Shown here: piece by piece, positions 28,527 through 36,752 of the stretch | How positions within the stretch are numbered: position 1 is the stretch's first letter | Layout of the letters: every line of letters begins with the position of its first letter | Assembly (NCBI GenBank): GCA_017534835.1 | Contig: JAFXVT010000056.1 | Span: 1 to 55,505, forward strand | DNA length: 55,505 nt | From: Ruminococcus sp. | GTDB taxonomy: Bacteria > Bacillota > Clostridia > Oscillospirales > Ruminococcaceae | Direction of reading: 5' to 3' | Position numbers and translations under genes: made by a program | The notes under the pieces: generated by a model | Database searches by the model: none | What the model saw: only the letters and a program-made list of their open reading frames with translations | What the model was told of the DNA's origin: nothing

Positions 28527-30614
28527 ATGGAAAAGGTAACAGAATATTTCGGCTCAATGGTATTTGACGACAGGATCATGAAAGCAACACTTTCCGAGAA
28601 GGTGTACAAGTCACTGAAACGCACTATCGACAGAGGCACACCGCTCGATATTTCTGTAGCGAACGCAGTTGCAGCCGCTATGAAGGACTGGGCGATCGAG
28701 CTCGGTGCAACTCATTACACTCACTGGTTCCAGCCGATGACAGGCGTTACCGCCGAAAAGCATGACAGCTTCATCTCACCTGCTCCCGACGGCAGAGTTA
28801 TTATGGAATTCTCGGGCAAGGAGCTCGTCAAGGGCGAGCCTGACGCCTCTTCTTTCCCCTCCGGCGGACTTCGTGCAACATTTGAGGCAAGAGGCTATAC
28901 AGCGTGGGATCCCACTTCATACGCCTTCATCAAGGACGGCACACTGTACATCCCTACTGCATTCTGCTCGTACACGGGCGAGGCACTGGACAAAAAGGTA
29001 CCCCTCCTCCGCTCTATGGAGGCTATCAACAAGCAGGCACTGAGGGTGCTCAGGCTGTTTGGCAACACCAAGGTAAAAAGCGTGAAAACGTCGGTCGGTC
29101 CGGAACAGGAATACTTCCTTGTTGACCGCGAGATGTGGAAGAAGCGCAAGGATCTCATTATGACCGGACGCACACTTTTCGGAGCTATGCCACCCAAGGG
29201 TCAGGAAATGGACGACCATTATTTCGGCTCTATCAAGCCAAGAGTTGCCGAATATATGACTGACCTCGACCGCGAGCTCTGGAAGCTCGGCATCCTCGCC
29301 AAAACGAAGCACAACGAGGTCGCTCCTGCTCAGCACGAGCTCGCACCTATCTACGATACAACGAATATCGCTGCCGACCACAACCAGCTCACAATGGAGG
29401 TCATGCAGAAGGTCGCACTCCGCCACGGACTCGTCTGCCTGCTCCACGAAAAGCCGTTCGCCGGCGTGAACGGCTCGGGTAAGCACAACAACTGGTCTAT
29501 CTCAACTGATCAGGGCGAGAACCTTCTCTCTCCCGGCGAGACACCGGCAGAAAATGCTCAGTTCCTGCTTTTCCTCGCGGCAGTTATCAAGGCTGTTGAC
29601 GATTATCAGGATCTTCTCAGGCTCTCTGTTGCAACTGCCGGAAACGACCACCGTCTCGGTGCAAATGAAGCTCCTCCTGCTGTTATATCCATATTCCTCG
29701 GCGACGAGCTGACAGCTGTCCTTGACGCTATCGAAGCCGACAAGCCATACGGCGGTACTGCAAAGGAAAAAATGAAGCTCGGCGTAGACGTGCTCCCTCA
29801 GTTCAGCAAGGACAGCACCGACCGCAACCGCACATCGCCGTTTGCTTTCACAGGAAACAAATTCGAGTTCCGTATGCTTGGCTCGTCGAACAGTATCTCC
29901 TGTGCTAATATCCACCTCAACGCCGCTGTTGCAGAGGTGCTCAGACAGTTCGCTGATGAACTTGAAAACGCATCCGATCTCAATTCCGCTCTCCACGAGC
30001 TCATCAAGCGCACAATAAAGGAGCACAAGCGCATAATCTTCAACGGCAACGGCTATGACGACGCATGGATAGCCGAAGCTGAGAAGCGAGGTCTTATGAA
30101 CCTGAAGACCACTGCCGACGCAATGCCGCACATCTGCGACAAGAAGAACGTGGAAATGCTCACATCTCACGGTATATTCACCGAGGCTGAGATATTCTCG
30201 CGCCGTGATATAATGCTTGAAAACTACGTAAAGACAGTCAATATCGAGGCTGTTACAATGGTCGATATGGCTCGCAAGGAGATAATCCCTGCCGTTGCAA
30301 AATTTGCAGCTGATACTGCTTCTGCTGTTGCAGTGAAAAAGAGCGTATCGGAAGCTGCCTGCAAGTACGAGACAAAGCTCGTTACCGAGCTCTCAGAGCT
30401 TATCGACAAAATGGACGCTGCTACTACCAAACTTGAAGCTGCGATCGCCAAATTCAAGACCATAACGGAAATTATCAAGGCTTCCGAGTTTGTACGCGAC
30501 ACTATGCTGCCTGCGATGGAGAAGCTCCGCGCAGCAGCTGACAAGGCTGAAACAATGACAGCGGAGGACTACTATCCCTTCCCGACCTACGACAAGCTTC
30601 TTTTCGGAGTGTGA
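28527..30614 (+). CDS. glnN: Glutamine synthetase type III
   Basis: This 695-residue enzyme makes glutamine from glutamate, ammonia and ATP. The size and the opening [43 protein letters not shown] and [11 protein letters not shown] are diagnostic of GlnN, which is common in Bacteroides and Ruminococcus. The start follows pyrG by two bases with AAAAGGAG. Given the ammonium transporter upstream, it is probably the main ammonia-assimilating synthetase. Confidence 0.95.
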   Translation: MEKVTEYFGSMVFDDRIMKATLSEKVYKSLKRTIDRGTPLDISVANAVAAAMKDWAIELGATHYTHWFQPMTGVTAEKHDSFISPAPDGRVIMEFSGKELVKGEPDASSFPSGGLRATFEARGYTAWDPTSYAFIKDGTLYIPTAFCSYTGEALDKKVPLLRSMEAINKQALRVLRLFGNTKVKSVKTSVGPEQEYFLVDREMWKKRKDLIMTGRTLFGAMPPKGQEMDDHYFGSIKPRVAEYMTDLDRELWKLGILAKTKHNEVAPAQHELAPIYDTTNIAADHNQLTMEVMQKVALRHGLVCLLHEKPFAGVNGSGKHNNWSISTDQGENLLSPGETPAENAQFLLFLAAVIKAVDDYQDLLRLSVATAGNDHRLGANEAPPAVISIFLGDELTAVLDAIEADKPYGGTAKEKMKLGVDVLPQFSKDSTDRNRTSPFAFTGNKFEFRMLGSSNSISCANIHLNAAVAEVLRQFADELENASDLNSALHELIKRTIKEHKRIIFNGNGYDDAWIAEAEKRGLMNLKTTADAMPHICDKKNVEMLTSHGIFTEAEIFSRRDIMLENYVKTVNIEAVTMVDMARKEIIPAVAKFAADTASAVAVKKSVSEAACKYETKLVTELSELIDKMDAATTKLEAAIAKFKTITEIIKASEFVRDTMLPAMEKLRAAADKAETMTAEDYYPFPTYDKLLFGV

Positions 30615-30619
30615 GATAA

Positions 30620-31456
30620 ATGAGATTCACAAAAATGCAGGGCTGCGGCAATGACTACATCTACGTCAACTGCTTTGAGGAGAGCGTGAGCTCTCCCGGG
30701 CAGCTCGCAAGACAAATCAGCGACCGGCATTTCGGCATCGGCTCGGACGGGCTCGTGCTCATCTGTCCGAGCGGCACCGCCGATTGCAGGATGCGTATGT
30801 TCAATTCTGACGGGAGCGAATCGGAAATGTGCGGAAATGCTATCCGATGTGTTGCGAAATATGTTTATGACCGCAATATCATACGCAAGCGCAGACTCTC
30901 GGTAGAAACGCTCGCAGGGATAAAGTACGTTACGATAAACACCGACGAGAATGACATTGCAAGGACTATGACCGTTGATATGGGCGCTCCCATAACAGAA
31001 GCGGCAGAGATCCCCGTAAATGCCGAGCGTTCGCCCGTTACCGACCTGTCGCTTTCGGCTTACGGCAGAGAGTTCATATTCACCTGTGTATCTATGGGTA
31101 ATCCCCACGCAGTCACTTTTATTGATGATGATGTTGACGGATTCGATGTCGAGCGATACGGAAAGATATTTGAGGTCGATGAACATTTTCCGCACAGGTC
31201 AAATATTGAATTTGCAGAGGTGCTCTCCCCTGCTCACCTGAAAATGCGTGTATGGGAACGAGGTGCCGGAGAGACTCTTGCCTGCGGTACCGGCACCTGT
31301 GCAACAGTTGCGGCGGCTTGTCTTAACGGGATATGTCCGCGCGGACCTGTAACTGTAGACCTGCTCGGCGGTCAGCTGACGATAGAATGGAACGAAAAAG
31401 ACGGGCACATATATATGACAGGTCCAGCAGAATTTGTATTTGACGGCGAAATATAA
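30620..31456 (+). CDS. dapF: Diaminopimelate epimerase
   Basis: DapF converts LL- to meso-diaminopimelate for lysine and peptidoglycan. The 278-residue protein shows FTKMQGCGNDYIYVN and two active-site cysteines, in CGNAIRCVAKY and in ACGTGTCATVAA. It follows glnN by five bases. It is paired with dapL, the preceding pathway step, immediately downstream. Confidence 0.95.
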   Translation: MRFTKMQGCGNDYIYVNCFEESVSSPGQLARQISDRHFGIGSDGLVLICPSGTADCRMRMFNSDGSESEMCGNAIRCVAKYVYDRNIIRKRRLSVETLAGIKYVTINTDENDIARTMTVDMGAPITEAAEIPVNAERSPVTDLSLSAYGREFIFTCVSMGNPHAVTFIDDDVDGFDVERYGKIFEVDEHFPHRSNIEFAEVLSPAHLKMRVWERGAGETLACGTGTCATVAAACLNGICPRGPVTVDLLGGQLTIEWNEKDGHIYMTGPAEFVFDGEI

Positions 31457-31467
31457 CGGAGGAAGCT

Positions 31468-32670
31468 ATGGCAGGGTTTAACGAAAATTTTCTGGAGCTG
31501 AAAGAGAGCTATCTTTTCAGCGAGGTCGCAAAAAGAGTCAGCGCATTCAGTGAGAAACACCCCGAAAGGACGGTGATACGGCTCGGTATCGGTGATGTCA
31601 CGCTCCCTCTTGGCAAAACAGTCGTGGAGGCTATGCGCTCCGCAGCCGCGGAAATGGGCAAGGCTGAGACGTTCAGAGGATATGGTCCCGAGCAGGGCTA
31701 CGACTTTCTCAGAGAGGCTATAGCAAGGCATTACAGAGGCTTCGGAGTCGAGCTTGACATCGACGAGATATTCGTTTCTGACGGTGCAAAGTCAGACACC
31801 GGCAACATCACAGACCTTTTCAGCAAGGACAATACAGTCCTTATCCCCGACCCCGTATATCCCGTCTACGTGGATACGAATACTATGAACGGCAGGAACA
31901 TCGTCTACATCAACGGTACTGCCGAAAATGACTTCCTGCCGATGCCCGACAGGAGCGTCCATGCAGACATCATCTATATCTGCTCACCGAACAATCCTAC
32001 CGGAGCCTGCTACAACAGGGCTCAGCTCCGGGAATGGGTAGACTACGCACTTGAAAATGATGCTGTTATACTTTTCGATTCAGCGTATGAGACCTTTGTT
32101 TCCGATGACAGCCTCCCTCACTCGATCTATGAGATCAAAGGTGCTGAGAAATGTGCTGTTGAGTTCTGCTCGCTTTCAAAAACTGCCGGATTTACAGGCA
32201 CACGCTGCGGATATACCATCGTCCCGAAGGCAATAACCTCTGTTACATCTGACGGCAGAACGATGAGCCTCAACAAGATGTGGAACAGACGTCAGTGCAC
32301 GAAATTCAACGGTGTTCCGTATGTTATACAGCGCGCCGCGGAAGCAGTTTTCTCCGACGAGGGAATGAAGGAAGCAAAAGCGATGACTGCCGCATATATG
32401 GAAAATGCGCGTATCATATCCGATATTATGAAGGAACTCGGCATCCGCTGTACGGGCGGTATCAACTCGCCATATATATGGTTTGAGTGCCCGTTTGGTA
32501 TGAACAGCTGGGATTTCTTCGACTATCTCCTTGAAAATGCAGGTGTGGTGGGAACTCCGGGTGCCGGATTCGGCAAAAACGGCGACAGCTGGTTCCGGCT
32601 GACAGCCTTTAACAGCAGGGAAAACACAGTGGAAGCAATGAAAAGATTCCGCTCGCTGCTAAAGAAATGA
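31468..32670 (+). CDS. dapL: LL-diaminopimelate aminotransferase
   Basis: DapL makes LL-diaminopimelate directly from tetrahydrodipicolinate and glutamate, bypassing the acylated intermediates. This 400-residue PLP enzyme has the family opening (FNENFLELKESYLFSEVAKR), LGIGDVTLPL, the PLP Lys in FCSLSKTAGFTGTRCGY, and NNPTGA. It is 11 bases after dapF with GGAGG. Use of glutamate as donor links it to the nitrogen island. Confidence 0.95.
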   Translation: MAGFNENFLELKESYLFSEVAKRVSAFSEKHPERTVIRLGIGDVTLPLGKTVVEAMRSAAAEMGKAETFRGYGPEQGYDFLREAIARHYRGFGVELDIDEIFVSDGAKSDTGNITDLFSKDNTVLIPDPVYPVYVDTNTMNGRNIVYINGTAENDFLPMPDRSVHADIIYICSPNNPTGACYNRAQLREWVDYALENDAVILFDSAYETFVSDDSLPHSIYEIKGAEKCAVEFCSLSKTAGFTGTRCGYTIVPKAITSVTSDGRTMSLNKMWNRRQCTKFNGVPYVIQRAAEAVFSDEGMKEAKAMTAAYMENARIISDIMKELGIRCTGGINSPYIWFECPFGMNSWDFFDYLLENAGVVGTPGAGFGKNGDSWFRLTAFNSRENTVEAMKRFRSLLKK

Positions 32671-32758
32671 TAAATGTGTCCTCAATGACCGACTTCGTTC
32701 GGAGAGCGCAAATTCTGAATAATATGTGGAATTGAACTGTTCCCCTTAACAGAAACAG

Positions 32759-32802
32759 CGGGCTGCCGAGCCGTGACCTTGCGTTACGTATCCGGCAGCC
32801 CG
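32759..32802 (+). repeat. Dispersed hairpin element, related copy
   Basis: GGGCTGCCGAGCCGT... ends in ...CCGGCAGCCC, giving a 9-base stem GGGCTGCCG/CGGCAGCCC. Its first half matches the elements at 36677-36739 and 54931-54995 (CTRCCGAGCCGT), but the middle is different. Confidence 0.45.
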
Positions 32803-32890
32803 ATCGTTCATTTTTACTCATCTCCGTTCCCACCTTGAAACAAGGCAGCAGAACGCAAAAGGGATATTTCGTATATATGCCGACAAATAA

Positions 32891-32920
32891 AAGCCGCAGA
32901 TCTCTCTGCGGCTTTCTCTG
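32891..32920 (+). terminator. Terminator downstream of dapL
   Basis: AAGCCGCAGA-TCTC-TCTGCGGCTT is a perfect 10-base stem, followed by TCTCTGTTC. Confidence 0.7.
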
Positions 32921-33039
32921 TTCTGCGCGCTTATCTCAAGGCTTGCTGTGCTCATGCTTGCATTTTTCGTGTTCCTGTCAGTTGAAAGCTTAGATTTTTC
33001 TCTGCTTTCAACAGTGCATTTCCGCCGGATCTTTTAATG

Positions 33040-33156
33040 TTCAGTTAATACTGATCTATAGAGCCTGCTCCCGAAGGATACACGAAGATGTTCGTGATAC
33101 GCATAGCAAGAACAGAATGACGCTAAAGCTCCCCGAACGATATGGGGAGCTTTTTT
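33040..33156 (+). ncRNA. Possible small RNA ending in a strong terminator
   Basis: The 619-base gap 32671-33289 has no convincing gene. Bases 33040-33156 contain the hairpin CACGAA-GATG-TTCGTG (about 33079-33094) and end with the strong terminator AAAGCTCCCC-N9-GGGGAGCTTTTTT (33125-33156). Short frames on both strands here have no ribosome site and look spurious. A structured small RNA is possible; I recognise no known family. Confidence 0.3.
33125..33156 (+). terminator. Terminator
   Basis: AAAGCTCCCC / GGGGAGCTTT with loop GAACGATAT and six Ts. Confidence 0.8.
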
Positions 33157-33289
33157 GCTGTTTTTGAAACAAGTGATAATGCAGGGCTTCTGCCGAAGAA
33201 AGCTGACAAAACTGTAAAGCTGTGCGACGACATTGACTATATCGGGAGCCGCCAGAGCAGACATTATTCAGTGCGGATTTCCCCACACA

Positions 33290-34039
33290 TCATAAGCCTT
33301 GCTTATCTGCTGAGGAAAGAGCCGCCCACGCCGATATAACTTCAAATAATTCATCAAAAGAGGAAGCTGTATAGTCAATGCTGTACTCTTTCATTGCTTC
33401 TTCGGTATTGCGTTCCGCCGTAAACCAGCAGCTTGTGAGATGTGCATTTTTTGCCCCGAGCATATCAGATGTGAGGGAATCTCCGATGACGATATAGCTT
33501 TCAGCCGGTTCGCCTACAGCCTCAGTGACAATATCGAAATACTCGCGTGCAGGCTTAGAATATCCCAGCTCTTCACTCACGAATACCCTGCTTATGTACT
33601 TATCCAGTCCCGTTGAGGCGATCCTTCCAAGAGCGTTCCGCGATACTCCGTTTGTTATGACATATATCCCCGCATCGGGGAGCTCAGCGGTCACCTTCTC
33701 CAGAAAATCCGTCACGCCGTCCATAAGGAAACCGTTATGAGACATACAGTCGATGAAATCATCGTTGACCTTCAGCATATCGATACTGCTCGTATCACAG
33801 CCGCGCGCTTCAAACAAACGCCCGAACCGCCTTTCAAACAGCTCTGTTTTTGTGATCGCACCTTTTTCAAATTCAAGCCACAGTCCCTTGTTGGTCTGCT
33901 TGAAAAATGCATAATCATCCTCCGTAATGTCCTGACCGTTCCGCGCCATTACAGCTTTCAGTGCAAAATGCTCGGAGGCATGAAAATCGAGCAGTGTCTG
34001 GTCGAGATCAAATAACAGATTGTGGTGCACAGCAAACAT
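33290..34039 (-). CDS. HAD-superfamily hydrolase, YjjG-type nucleotidase
   Basis: This 249-residue phosphatase has HAD motif I DLDQTLLDF, motif II ITNGVSR, motif III Lys in YSKPAREYF and motif IV VIGDSLTSDMLGAKN. The arrangement matches the YjjG family, which dephosphorylates non-canonical pyrimidine nucleotides. The helical cap spans about 20-90. It has a single-gene setting between terminators, with GGAGATG before the ATG. Confidence 0.85.
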   Translation of the reverse strand: MFAVHHNLLFDLDQTLLDFHASEHFALKAVMARNGQDITEDDYAFFKQTNKGLWLEFEKGAITKTELFERRFGRLFEARGCDTSSIDMLKVNDDFIDCMSHNGFLMDGVTDFLEKVTAELPDAGIYVITNGVSRNALGRIASTGLDKYISRVFVSEELGYSKPAREYFDIVTEAVGEPAESYIVIGDSLTSDMLGAKNAHLTSCWFTAERNTEEAMKEYSIDYTASSFDELFEVISAWAALSSADKQGL

Positions 34040-34205
34040 CTCCTTACAAAATCAGCTCAAAACTAAGGCTCTTCAACTTCTTATCAGCCTCCATATGCTG
34101 TAATTATAGCATATGGAGGGCAAAAAAGTCAATTATTCCGTTTCCAATAGGCGAGCTGTATAGGTATCAAAAGCTTTTGACGATACCTCACGCATATAAA
34201 GTCTA

Positions 34206-34234
34206 TTGACAAAGTATGATATTTATAGTATAAT
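34206..34234 (+). promoter_or_regulatory. Promoter of the gshA operon
   Basis: Perfect TTGACA (34206-34211) and TATAAT (34229-34234) with a 17-base spacer. Start predicted near 34241. Confidence 0.8.
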
Positions 34235-34239
34235 ATAAG

Positions 34240-34256
34240 CATACCAAATTAGTATG
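34240..34256. promoter_or_regulatory. Operator-like inverted repeat at the transcription start
   Basis: CATAC-CAAATTA-GTATG lies over the predicted start of transcription. It could be a repressor site, for example for an Rrf2/CymR-type sulfur regulator; that identity is speculative. Confidence 0.4.
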
Positions 34257-34276
34257 TATTAGCGGAGGTGTTTGTT

Positions 34277-34342
34277 ATGCAGTCCTGTATGTGCGATAAG
34301 AACGGGTTTATCATAAGCTGCTCCGTGCCTGTTGTATCATAG
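34277..34342 (+). CDS. Cys-containing leader peptide of the gshA operon
   Basis: A 21-codon frame starts MQSCMCDKNG and ends VPVVS, with cysteines at 4, 6 and 15. It has a proper ribosome site (GGAGGTG, ending seven bases before the ATG) and sits between a consensus promoter and the terminator at 34376-34393, ahead of an ACT-domain gene and gshA. Because the operon consumes cysteine, ribosome stalling at Cys codons could open the terminator when cysteinyl-tRNA is scarce, or the peptide could sense excess. This is a leader peptide by position and composition; translation is unproven. Confidence 0.65.
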   Translation: MQSCMCDKNGFIISCSVPVVS

Positions 34343-34375
34343 GCTTTTTCCGCCTGTAAATAAACAGTCCGGTGC

Positions 34376-34403
34376 AGAGACAGAAATGTCTCTATTATTA
34401 TTT
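34376..34403 (+). terminator. Attenuator-like hairpin before the ACT-domain gene
   Basis: AGAGACA-GAAA-TGTCTCT forms a 7-base stem followed by ATTATTATTT. A possible competing hairpin, AGGC...GCCT, begins right at the leader stop codon (about 34341-34355). Confidence 0.6.
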
Positions 34404-34417
34404 GCAGGGGTGATCAT

Positions 34418-34663
34418 ATGAAAAGGATCGAGGTAATATCCAGCGACAGAATAGGTCTTGTTGGCGAAATATCCAACATCATCAGACGTTTGAACGGAAA
34501 CATCATAACTCATACAGCAAATGTGGTGACCGATGAAAAGAACATACCTGTTTCACATTTTACCGCCGACGTTTCCTTCGGATCCCAGACCGAAAACGCA
34601 TCGGTCTCGCGCAAACTCCGAAGGATAAAAAATGTACGGCAGGTCAAGATCACTGATCTGTAA
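34418..34663 (+). CDS. ACT-domain protein
   Basis: This 81-residue protein is a single ACT domain: MKRIEVISSDRIGLVGEISNIIRRLNGNIITHTANV shows the beta-alpha-beta start with the DRIGLVGEI ligand loop. ACT domains bind amino acids and regulate enzymes. It precedes gshA by ten bases, so it may be a cysteine or glutamate sensor acting on the ligase. That link is inferred from context. Confidence 0.8.
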   Translation: MKRIEVISSDRIGLVGEISNIIRRLNGNIITHTANVVTDEKNIPVSHFTADVSFGSQTENASVSRKLRRIKNVRQVKITDL

Positions 34664-34673
34664 GGAGATAAAT

Positions 34674-35819
34674 ATGACTACAAGCAAGTATTATTTCAGC
34701 GGCAAATTCGGTATCGAGCGCGAAACTCTGCGCGTAGACAGCCACGGAAGGCTCGCTCAGACTCCGCACCCTTTCGGAAATGACGAGCACATAACACGTG
34801 ATTTCTGTGAAAATCAGACTGAGCTCGTAACACCTGTTTGCAGCAGTATAGATGAAGCCCTTGAGGCGCTGGCTGAGCTCGACAGCAGAGCCCGTACAGA
34901 GCTCGCAAAAAACGGCGAAAGCATCTGGCTGTACAGCAATCCTCCGCATATCGACAGCGAGAACGATATACCCATTGCTGACTTCACCGGCGATCATTCC
35001 TCAAAGAGAAGCTATCGCGAGGTGCTTCAGCGGAAATACGGGAAAAAGCTTATGCTCTATTCGGGGATACACTTCAATTTTTCATTTGACGAAGAATTTC
35101 TCCGTGAGCTGTGCGGTGAGAACGAGGACTTCGGCAGCTTCCGCGACAGCCTGTATCTCAGGCTCTACAAGCACCTTATGGTGCATAGCTGGCTGCTCGT
35201 GCTGCTCACAGCAGCAAGTCCCTACTACGACGCATCTCTCGACGGCGACGGAAAAAGCGGCATTATCCTGAGCGAATACTCCTCGCTGAGAAACAGCAAG
35301 CGCGGCTACTGGAACAAGTTCCTTCCCATCCTCGACCACCGCTCGCTGAAGACCTTCACAGGCAGTATCAAGAAGCATATCGTAACCGGCTCGCTCTATT
35401 CTGCAAGTGAGCTGTATCTGCCCATACGTCTGAAGCCAAAGGGCGTGAACACTCTTGAAAATCTCGCAGCGAACGGAGTAGACCACATCGAGCTGAGAAT
35501 GTTCGACCTGAATCCGTCTGCCCCGCTCGGGATAGACGGCAGAGACCTCGGATTCGCACACCTGCTGATACTCTATCTGCTCTCAAAGCCCGATTTTGAC
35601 CTTACTCCGCAGCTACAGGAATCAGCCGTCCGCGACCATAAAAACGCTGCTCTTCTTGAGCCGGAGCCTGCTCTGCTCGAACGCGGCGAAGCCATTATCG
35701 AAAGTATGAGCTCACATTTTTCCGGCAACAAAAGAGCTCTCGGGATACTTGCGTTTGAAAAGCAGAAGCTGGACGAACAGAAGGTCTGTAACAGCGTTGT
35801 CAATAACATCTACAAGTAA
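34674..35819 (+). CDS. gshA: Glutamate-cysteine ligase (GshA type)
   Basis: GshA joins the gamma-carboxyl of glutamate to cysteine. The 381-residue protein begins KYYFSGKFGIERETLRVD, with HITRDFCENQTELVTPV, SNPP and YSGIHFNFSFDEEF, all characteristic of the E. coli/GshAB N-terminal ligase domain. It is shorter than E. coli GshA (518) and has no ATP-grasp GshB extension; no gshB is nearby. ATG 34674 is chosen because AAGGAG precedes it. It lies between an ACT gene and a class II amidotransferase gene in one operon. Product could be gamma-glutamylcysteine as a final thiol. Confidence 0.9.
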   Translation: MTTSKYYFSGKFGIERETLRVDSHGRLAQTPHPFGNDEHITRDFCENQTELVTPVCSSIDEALEALAELDSRARTELAKNGESIWLYSNPPHIDSENDIPIADFTGDHSSKRSYREVLQRKYGKKLMLYSGIHFNFSFDEEFLRELCGENEDFGSFRDSLYLRLYKHLMVHSWLLVLLTAASPYYDASLDGDGKSGIILSEYSSLRNSKRGYWNKFLPILDHRSLKTFTGSIKKHIVTGSLYSASELYLPIRLKPKGVNTLENLAANGVDHIELRMFDLNPSAPLGIDGRDLGFAHLLILYLLSKPDFDLTPQLQESAVRDHKNAALLEPEPALLERGEAIIESMSSHFSGNKRALGILAFEKQKLDEQKVCNSVVNNIYK

Positions 35820-35832
35820 GGCGGTGTCATAA

Positions 35833-36591
35833 ATGTGCGAGCTTTTCGGCTTCTCTTCAGGAAAGGATACTGATATTTCAGACTATCTCAGGGCTTTTTT
35901 CGCTCACAGTCCGGATAATCCTCATGGCTGGGGAATGATGTATGAAAACAGCGGAAGGGTCATTCTGAAAGAACCCGTGAGCGCAAATGAAAGCTGCTTT
36001 CTGGGCGATATGATTGACAGTATCTCACCCCAGAGGGCTCTTCTCGCACATATCCGGTTCGCGACCGTTGGTTCGATCAGCGAAAACAACTGCCACCCGT
36101 TTTCCGGGACCGATGTTTCCGGGCGCGAATGGACGCTGATACACAACGGCACTATCTTCAACGGCAGGCATAATCACCGATATTCTGCCATTCAGTCGGG
36201 AGATACGGATTCTGAACGCTTCTTTCTCGCACTTCTCGACCATATCAACGAACACACATCACGAGCTGTCCCCGATGAACGCGAACGATTCGAGATGATA
36301 AACAGCTTCATAGTTGAAAATGCTCCGCGCAACAAGCTCAATCTTATGATATATGACGGAGATATGCTGTATGTACACAAAAATCTGAAGAATACCCTTT
36401 CCTTCAAGCGTCTGGAGAACGGCTTGATTTTTTCCACAAAACCGCTTGACAGCGGACTGTGGATACCTTTTCCGATGTCACAGGTGATCGCCTACAAAAA
36501 CGGGAAAGAAGCCTACCGCGGAGACCGTCACAAGGGCGCATTCGTACCGTCGCTCGAGTACATCACCGCAATGGACGCAATGTATATATAA
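35833..36591 (+). CDS. Class II glutamine amidotransferase-like protein (YafJ/EgtC type)
   Basis: This 252-residue Ntn hydrolase begins MCELFGFSSG, with Cys2 as nucleophile. HSPDNPHGWGMMY, LLAHIRFATVGSISENNCHPF and LIHNGTIFNG define the YafJ/EgtC branch of class II amidotransferases. EgtC removes a gamma-glutamyl group in ergothioneine synthesis. Here, 13 bases after gshA, a similar role in hydrolysing a gamma-glutamyl thiol product is plausible. No partner synthetase domain is fused to it. A strong terminator follows. Confidence 0.85.
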   Translation: MCELFGFSSGKDTDISDYLRAFFAHSPDNPHGWGMMYENSGRVILKEPVSANESCFLGDMIDSISPQRALLAHIRFATVGSISENNCHPFSGTDVSGREWTLIHNGTIFNGRHNHRYSAIQSGDTDSERFFLALLDHINEHTSRAVPDERERFEMINSFIVENAPRNKLNLMIYDGDMLYVHKNLKNTLSFKRLENGLIFSTKPLDSGLWIPFPMSQVIAYKNGKEAYRGDRHKGAFVPSLEYITAMDAMYI

Positions 36592-36596
36592 GATCA

Positions 36597-36641
36597 GGAC
36601 AGCACCGCACAAAACGCCCTCCGGGTCTGTGCGGTGCTGTC
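36597..36641 (+). terminator. Terminator of the gshA operon
   Basis: GACAGCACCGCACA pairs perfectly with TGTGCGGTGCTGTC, followed by TTTATTT. Confidence 0.85.
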
Positions 36642-36676
36642 TTTATTTATCTTATGACGGAAATGGTGCCACATCA

Positions 36677-36739
36677 GCCGGTTTCACAGGCTGCCGAATG
36701 TATACCGTAAGTTTACGGCTCGGCATTCAAAATTTCCGC
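36677..36739 (-). repeat. Dispersed hairpin element, minus orientation
   Basis: Read on the minus strand it begins GCGGAAATT, contains TGCCGAGCCGTAA and TTACGG, then ATTCGGCAGCC and GAAACCG. It is closely similar over its whole length to 54931-54995. Internal stems are CCGTAA/TTACGG and TGCCGA/TCGGCA. Confidence 0.6.
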
Positions 36740-36752
36740 TGAGGAAAGCTGA

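Noticed and set aside
33034-33339. Several short overlapping frames on both strands
   Set aside because: They cross hairpins and a terminator, have no ribosome sites and look like chance frames.
34418-36591. Ergothioneine biosynthesis cluster
   Set aside because: EgtB- and EgtD-like genes are absent; only the GshA and EgtC-like steps are present.
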